A DNA stretch of 54,180 nt from Sporosalibacterium faouarense (GTDB lineage: Bacteria > Bacillota > Clostridia > Tissierellales > VENL01). The stretch is taken from the NCBI RefSeq assembly GCF_016765695.1, contig NZ_JAETGO010000027.1:1-54180 (forward strand), in the 5' to 3' direction. The notes under the pieces are model-generated. The model was not told the origin of the DNA. It was given only the letters and a program-made list of their open reading frames with translations, and made no database searches. Below, one piece after another: positions 52,314 through 54,180 of this stretch. The stretch's first letter is position 1, and each line of letters opens with the position of its first letter. The translations under genes were made by a program, and so were the position numbers.

Positions 52314-53393
52314 ATGATTAAAATAAGTCTTTGTATGATTGTAAAAAATGAAAAAGATACTTTAGGGAGGTGTCTTGAATCTGTTAAGGATTTAGTAGAT
52401 GAAATTATAATTGTAGATACAGGGTCAACAGATAATACAAAAGAAATAGCAAATGATTATACAGATAAAGTGTTTGATTTCGAATGGATTGATGACTTTT
52501 CAGCAGCTAGAAATTATTCTTTTTCAAAGGCAACTATGGATTATATACTCTGGTTAGATGCTGACGACGTGATTTTAGAAGAAGACCGCAAAAAATTTCT
52601 AGAATTAAAGAAAACTCTTGCTCCTGATATAGACGCTGTTTATATGAAATATAATTTGGGATGTAATAAAGAAGGTAAACCTTGTTTATCATACTATAGA
52701 GAAAGGCTAAGTAAAAGGGCTAAAAATTACAAGTGGATTGATCCAATCCATGAATATCTTGCTATATCAGGAAAAAAAATAAATACAGATATTTGTATTA
52801 CTCATAAAAAGATACATCCTAATCCTCCAGGAAGAAATATGAAGATATTTGAAAAGATGATTAAGGAAAATAGAAAATTTAGTCCCAGGAATCTATATTA
52901 TTATGCAAGGGAGCTATTTTTTAATGGAAAATATAATGAGTCCATAGAATATTATGAAAAGTTTTTAGAAACTGGTAGAGGGTGGATTGAAGATAATATA
53001 AGTGCATGCTTTGATCTATCACAAGTTTATAAGAATATTGGAGACTCTAAAGAGAGATTGAGAGCATTGTTTAGGAGTTTTGAGTATGATACTCCTAGGG
53101 CTGAAGTGTGCTGTGAAATAGGGTATTACTATAAAGAGCTTAGAAGATATAATAAAGCTATATTCTGGTTTGATTTAGCAATGAAGCTTGAGAAACCTAA
53201 AGATTCCTGGGGATTTATTCGTCATGATTCCTGGGACTATATACCTTTACTAGAACTATGTGTTTGTTATGATAAAATTGGAAATACTGATAAAGCAATC
53301 AAGTGTAATGAATTAGCTGAAAAAATTAAGCCAGATAGTAGAGCAGTTCAATATAATAAGAAGTATTTTGAAAGCCTAAAATCTAAAAGTTAG
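52314..53393 (+). CDS. Family 2 glycosyltransferase with C-terminal TPR
   Basis: 359 residues. GT-A fold in the first 200: KISLCMIVKNEKDTLGRCLE, IIIVDTGSTDNTKEIA, and LWLDADDVI with the metal-binding DxD. The second half is tetratricopeptide-like (RELFFNGKYNESIEYYEKFL, EIGYYYKELRRYNKAIFWFD). Such enzymes transfer a sugar to proteins or cell-surface glycans; close to the collagen-like protein gene it could glycosylate it, as BclA-type fibres are usually glycosylated, but that is inference. ATG 52314 is preferred over TTG 52305; the SD is weak. Confidence 0.9.
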   Translation: MIKISLCMIVKNEKDTLGRCLESVKDLVDEIIIVDTGSTDNTKEIANDYTDKVFDFEWIDDFSAARNYSFSKATMDYILWLDADDVILEEDRKKFLELKKTLAPDIDAVYMKYNLGCNKEGKPCLSYYRERLSKRAKNYKWIDPIHEYLAISGKKINTDICITHKKIHPNPPGRNMKIFEKMIKENRKFSPRNLYYYARELFFNGKYNESIEYYEKFLETGRGWIEDNISACFDLSQVYKNIGDSKERLRALFRSFEYDTPRAEVCCEIGYYYKELRRYNKAIFWFDLAMKLEKPKDSWGFIRHDSWDYIPLLELCVCYDKIGNTDKAIKCNELAEKIKPDSRAVQYNKKYFESLKSKS

Positions 53394-53479
53394 GATCAAA
53401 GAATTGAAAAATCAAATAATTTCATACAAAGGGTTTCAAATCTTTGAATTAGTAAAAAAAATTCTGAATGATAAAGAAT

Positions 53480-53509
53480 AAGCATAGATGGCTTAAGCCA
53501 TCTATGCTT
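53480..53509. terminator. Bidirectional terminator
   Basis: AAGCATAGATGGC-TTAA-GCCATCTATGCTT, perfect 13-bp stem, serving the glycosyltransferase gene and the converging collagen-like gene. Confidence 0.92.
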
Positions 53510-53570
53510 TGTCTTTTACTGCTATATTTTAAAACATATAATTTTCCACAAAATTTTAAATTTAGACAAA

Positions 53571-54180
<610 letters not shown>

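Overview
The window reads as chromosome of a low-GC, endospore-forming, amino-acid-fermenting Firmicute of the Clostridia/Tissierellia kind. Evidence: strongly AT-rich intergenic DNA, Shine-Dalgarno (SD) sites of the AGGAGG type, many TTG and GTG starts (nadK, the RluA-type synthase, a SASP gene, spoVB, rpsN, the MarR gene), sporulation genes (alpha/beta-type SASP, SpoVB, a collagen-like exosporium-type protein), and catabolism of peptides and histidine. No phage, insertion sequence, CRISPR array, tRNA or rRNA operon was recognised. It looks like core chromosome with many small lineage-specific genes.

Layout. 1-7.1 kb: YfcC-type carrier, oligoendopeptidase F, O-antigen-ligase-like membrane protein, NAD kinase and an RluA-type pseudouridine synthase. 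7-12 kb: a run of short genes (a Cys-rich 45-residue protein, a divergent SASP, a lytic transglycosylase, a 32-residue membrane peptide, a repeat-bearing hypothetical protein, a methyltransferase and a small helical protein whose SD lies at a perfect hairpin). 12-16 kb: an FtsH-family protease, a decayed GNAT acetyltransferase with in-frame stops, the 6S RNA gene with promoter and terminator, and an EAL+CBS c-di-GMP phosphodiesterase. 16-25 kb: SpoVB, a MotA/MotB pair, a stand-alone zinc-type S14 gene, a PHP phosphatase and a heterodimeric ABC exporter (BmrCD type). 25-32 kb: a membrane protein/GDPD/DUF4438 cluster, a lipid kinase, a bactofilin-M23 endopeptidase pair and a MarR regulator. 32-38 kb: one giant signalling gene (degenerate protein kinase, AAA-type ATPase, TPR, GAF, GGDEF, GAF) followed by a LacI-type regulator. 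39.9-46 kb: histidine utilisation operon hutH-hutU-ftcD-hutI. 46-54 kb: YnzC-like protein, CheW, DegS/DegU, M18 aminopeptidase, LysR regulator, a TPR glycosyltransferase and, cut by the window edge, the collagen-like protein.

How it fits together. PepF and the M18 aminopeptidase release amino acids. The hut operon turns histidine into glutamate and a formimino group on folate. Two c-di-GMP enzymes of opposite sign (EAL at 14.8 kb, GGDEF at 32-37 kb), DegSU, CheW and MotAB suggest control of a surface or community lifestyle. Bactofilin plus M23, SpoVB, the transglycosylase and the collagen-like protein point to cell-wall and spore-surface remodelling.

Most striking points: the giant pseudokinase/diguanylate cyclase; a Ser-Ser-Gly instead of Ala-Ser-Gly at the MIO site of HutH; two genes whose SD sits in the 3' arm of a perfect hairpin; paired repeats at the hut promoter that resemble CodY boxes; and several tiny genes.
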